This document shows positions 5,875-7,151 of a stretch of 7,151 bases of DNA, one piece after another. Position 1 is the stretch's first letter. The number at the start of each line of letters is the position of its first letter. Made by a program: the position numbers and the translations under genes. The notes under the pieces are model-generated. The model saw only the letters and a list, made by a program, of their open reading frames with translations. It was not told the DNA's origin and made no database searches. Source of the DNA: an uncultured Acetobacter sp. (GTDB taxonomy: Bacteria > Pseudomonadota > Alphaproteobacteria > Acetobacterales > Acetobacteraceae); the NCBI GenBank assembly GCA_937900755.1, contig CALCDN010000142.1, positions 1-7,151 of the forward strand. The letters are read 5' to 3'.

Positions 5875-6381
5875 CTAGTTCTGTGGTGCGTCCATGGTAA
5901 TGCAGGCGGTCCGGGCCTGCACGCAGTCTATGGCCGCCCGTGGCGCAAGTTCCACAACAAGACCCCTGCCACCACCATTGATATAGAGTTTGTCCAGTTC
6001 CAGTATGCTGTTGTCAAAAATGACGGGCACGGTGGTGCGTGCGCCAAAAGGGCTTATTCCCCCGACCTGAAAACCCGTAAGGGCTTCGGCTTTTTCAGCG
6101 CCGAGCATCCGGGCGTTACGGCCGCCAAAAAGGGCGGCCACTTTTTTCAGGTCCATTTTCAGGTGCACGGGAATGGCGGTGCAGACGACCTGTTTTTTGT
6201 CTATTTCCACCATCAGGGTCTTGAAGACCTTCTCCTGCTCAATCCCTATGCCCGCAGCCGCGTGCAGGCCAATTTTGCCCGGGTCGGACACGTAGTCATA
6301 ATCGTGCATGGTAAAGGGCACGCCGTGGGCGGCCAGGAAAGATGTTGTTGGTGTTTCAACTGACATGACAGAGGTCTTCAT
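5875..6381 (-). CDS. ybaK: Cys-tRNA(Pro)/Cys-tRNA(Cys) deacylase, YbaK/EbsC family
   Basis: YbaK-family proteins act in trans in the cytoplasm to hydrolyse tRNA-Pro mischarged with Cys by ProRS. The 168-residue length and motifs fit the single-domain family. The essential Lys is expected in VFKTLM (Lys54 here, matching the VYKTLL of E. coli YbaK). MDLKKVAALFGGRNARM (76-92), GFQVGGISPFG (103-113) and YINGGGRGLVVEL (133-145) all align in order with E. coli YbaK. Two starts are possible. The ATG at 6381 has no clear Shine-Dalgarno sequence, while the ATG at 6366 has GAAGA 8 nt upstream and would give 163 residues. Both leave the domain whole. The gene follows mtnA by about 18 nt (33 nt with the second start), so co-transcription is likely. 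The related INS-type or ProX deacylases are less likely given the GGISPFG match. Confidence 0.93.
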   Translation of the reverse strand: MKTSVMSVETPTTSFLAAHGVPFTMHDYDYVSDPGKIGLHAAAGIGIEQEKVFKTLMVEIDKKQVVCTAIPVHLKMDLKKVAALFGGRNARMLGAEKAEALTGFQVGGISPFGARTTVPVIFDNSILELDKLYINGGGRGLVVELAPRAAIDCVQARTACITMDAPQN

Positions 6382-6399
6382 CCAATGTGTACTGGGGTT

Positions 6400-7151
6400 T
6401 CAGCCCTGCTCGGGAAAAAGGGAGAGCAGGCCTTCGGGCGTGGCCGGGCAGCAGCCTTTTTCCGTTATCAGGCCGGTTACGAGGCGTGCGGGGGTTACGT
6501 CAAACGCGGGGTTGGCGGCCTTGCTGCCATCGGGCGTGATCTGCACCCGGCTGATCTGCCCGTTATCATCCCGCCCGGCAATGTGGGTAATTTCGGTTCC
6601 TGAGCGCTCTTCAATGGGAATTTCACGCACCCCATCGGCTACGCGCCAGTCAATGGTGGTGGATGGCAGGGCAACCCAGAAGGGTACGGCATTGTCCTGT
6701 GCCGCCAGGGCCTTGAGGTAGGTGCCAATCTTGTTGGCGACATCGGCATTGCGGGTTACGCGGTCGGTGCCGACAATCACAATATCCACCAGGCCATGCT
6801 GCATCAGGTGCCCACCCGCGTTATCCGCAATAACGGTATGGGGCACGCCGTGGCTGCCAAGCTCCCACGCCGTCAGGGCCGCGCCCTGGTTGCGGGGGCG
6901 TGTTTCATCAACCCATACGTGTACATTCAGCCCTTCATCATGGGCCATGTAAATGGGGGCAAGGGCGGTGCCCCAGTCCACTGTTGCAATCCAGCCTGCG
7001 TTGCAGTGGGTCAGAATGTTGATTTTTTCATTCTTGCCGCGTTGTGCTGCCAGTGTGCGGAGCAGTTCCAGGCCATGCAGGCCAATGGCCTCGTTCTGGG
7101 CTGCATCCTCATCGCAGATGCGGCCGGCTTCGGCATAGGCTTCCGCCACAC
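6400..7151 (-). CDS. mtnA: Methylthioribose-1-phosphate isomerase, 5' part outside window
   Basis: MtnA converts 5-methylthioribose-1-phosphate to 5-methylthioribulose-1-phosphate in the methionine salvage pathway. Roughly 250 C-terminal residues are present; the frame stays open to the window edge. Family length of about 350-370 residues means about a third, the N-terminal domain, is missing from view. The catalytic Cys is in ILTHCNAG and the catalytic Asp in VGTDRVTRNADVANKIGTY. They are 80 residues apart, the same spacing as Cys160 and Asp240 of the Bacillus subtilis enzyme. VWVDETRPRNQG and the nearby ADNAGGHLM are also family motifs and separate it from the related eIF2B-like proteins. 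The C-terminus (LLSLFPEQG) is intact. ybaK follows closely on the same strand. Other salvage genes are not in the window, so pathway completeness cannot be judged here. Confidence 0.96.
   Translation of the reverse strand, partial: VAEAYAEAGRICDEDAAQNEAIGLHGLELLRTLAAQRGKNEKINILTHCNAGWIATVDWGTALAPIYMAHDEGLNVHVWVDETRPRNQGAALTAWELGSHGVPHTVIADNAGGHLMQHGLVDIVIVGTDRVTRNADVANKIGTYLKALAAQDNAVPFWVALPSTTIDWRVADGVREIPIEERSGTEITHIAGRDDNGQISRVQITPDGSKAANPAFDVTPARLVTGLITEKGCCPATPEGLLSLFPEQG

Noticed and set aside
5857..6363. Plus-strand open frame of 168 codons opposite ybaK
   Set aside because: It mirrors the YbaK family gene almost end to end. The minus-strand product matches a known family and this one does not.
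1..7151. CRISPR arrays, insertion sequences, integrase or attachment-site repeats
   Set aside because: No regularly spaced direct repeats, transposase or integrase reading frames were seen. The tRNA gene shows no visible duplicated 3' end, although its last bases are outside the window.

Overview
The window looks like ordinary chromosome from an alphaproteobacterium, most likely an acetic acid bacterium (Acetobacteraceae such as Acetobacter or Komagataeibacter). That rests on moderately high GC, the sequence flavour of GuaA, MtnA and the cysteine synthase, and the mix of housekeeping genes. The genus is an inference from remembered family sequences, not a search result. No phage, transposase, CRISPR array or plasmid function is visible.

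Layout. On the left edge a tRNA-Arg(ACG) lies on the minus strand, clipped by the window end, with a plausible promoter just upstream. Next comes a 148-residue predicted secreted protein of unknown function (minus). It is divergent from guaA (plus, GMP synthase), which is complete and ends at a strong bidirectional terminator. Everything to the right is on the minus strand. In transcription order (right to left) this is mtnA (5' end outside the window), ybaK (Cys-tRNA(Pro) deacylase family), a DUF2272-like lipoprotein, a cysteine synthase (cysK type), a small two-helix membrane protein, and a class I SAM-dependent methyltransferase that converges on guaA.

How the genes relate. mtnA and ybaK are about 18 nt apart and probably co-transcribed. 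MtnA (methionine salvage), cysteine synthase and YbaK (removal of Cys from tRNA-Pro) all touch sulfur amino acids, but this may be coincidence. The methyltransferase and small membrane protein sit in a visibly more AT-rich stretch and look like accessory genes.

The most unusual non-coding signal is an approximately 72-nt foldback in the 5' leader of the lipoprotein gene. Its outer 9-bp arms enclose a nested 9-bp hairpin, and it ends 2 nt before the Shine-Dalgarno sequence. I see no clearly new multi-gene system. The best candidates for new biology are this leader and the lipoprotein, whose CHAP/NlpC-like motif has Ser where the catalytic Cys would be expected.
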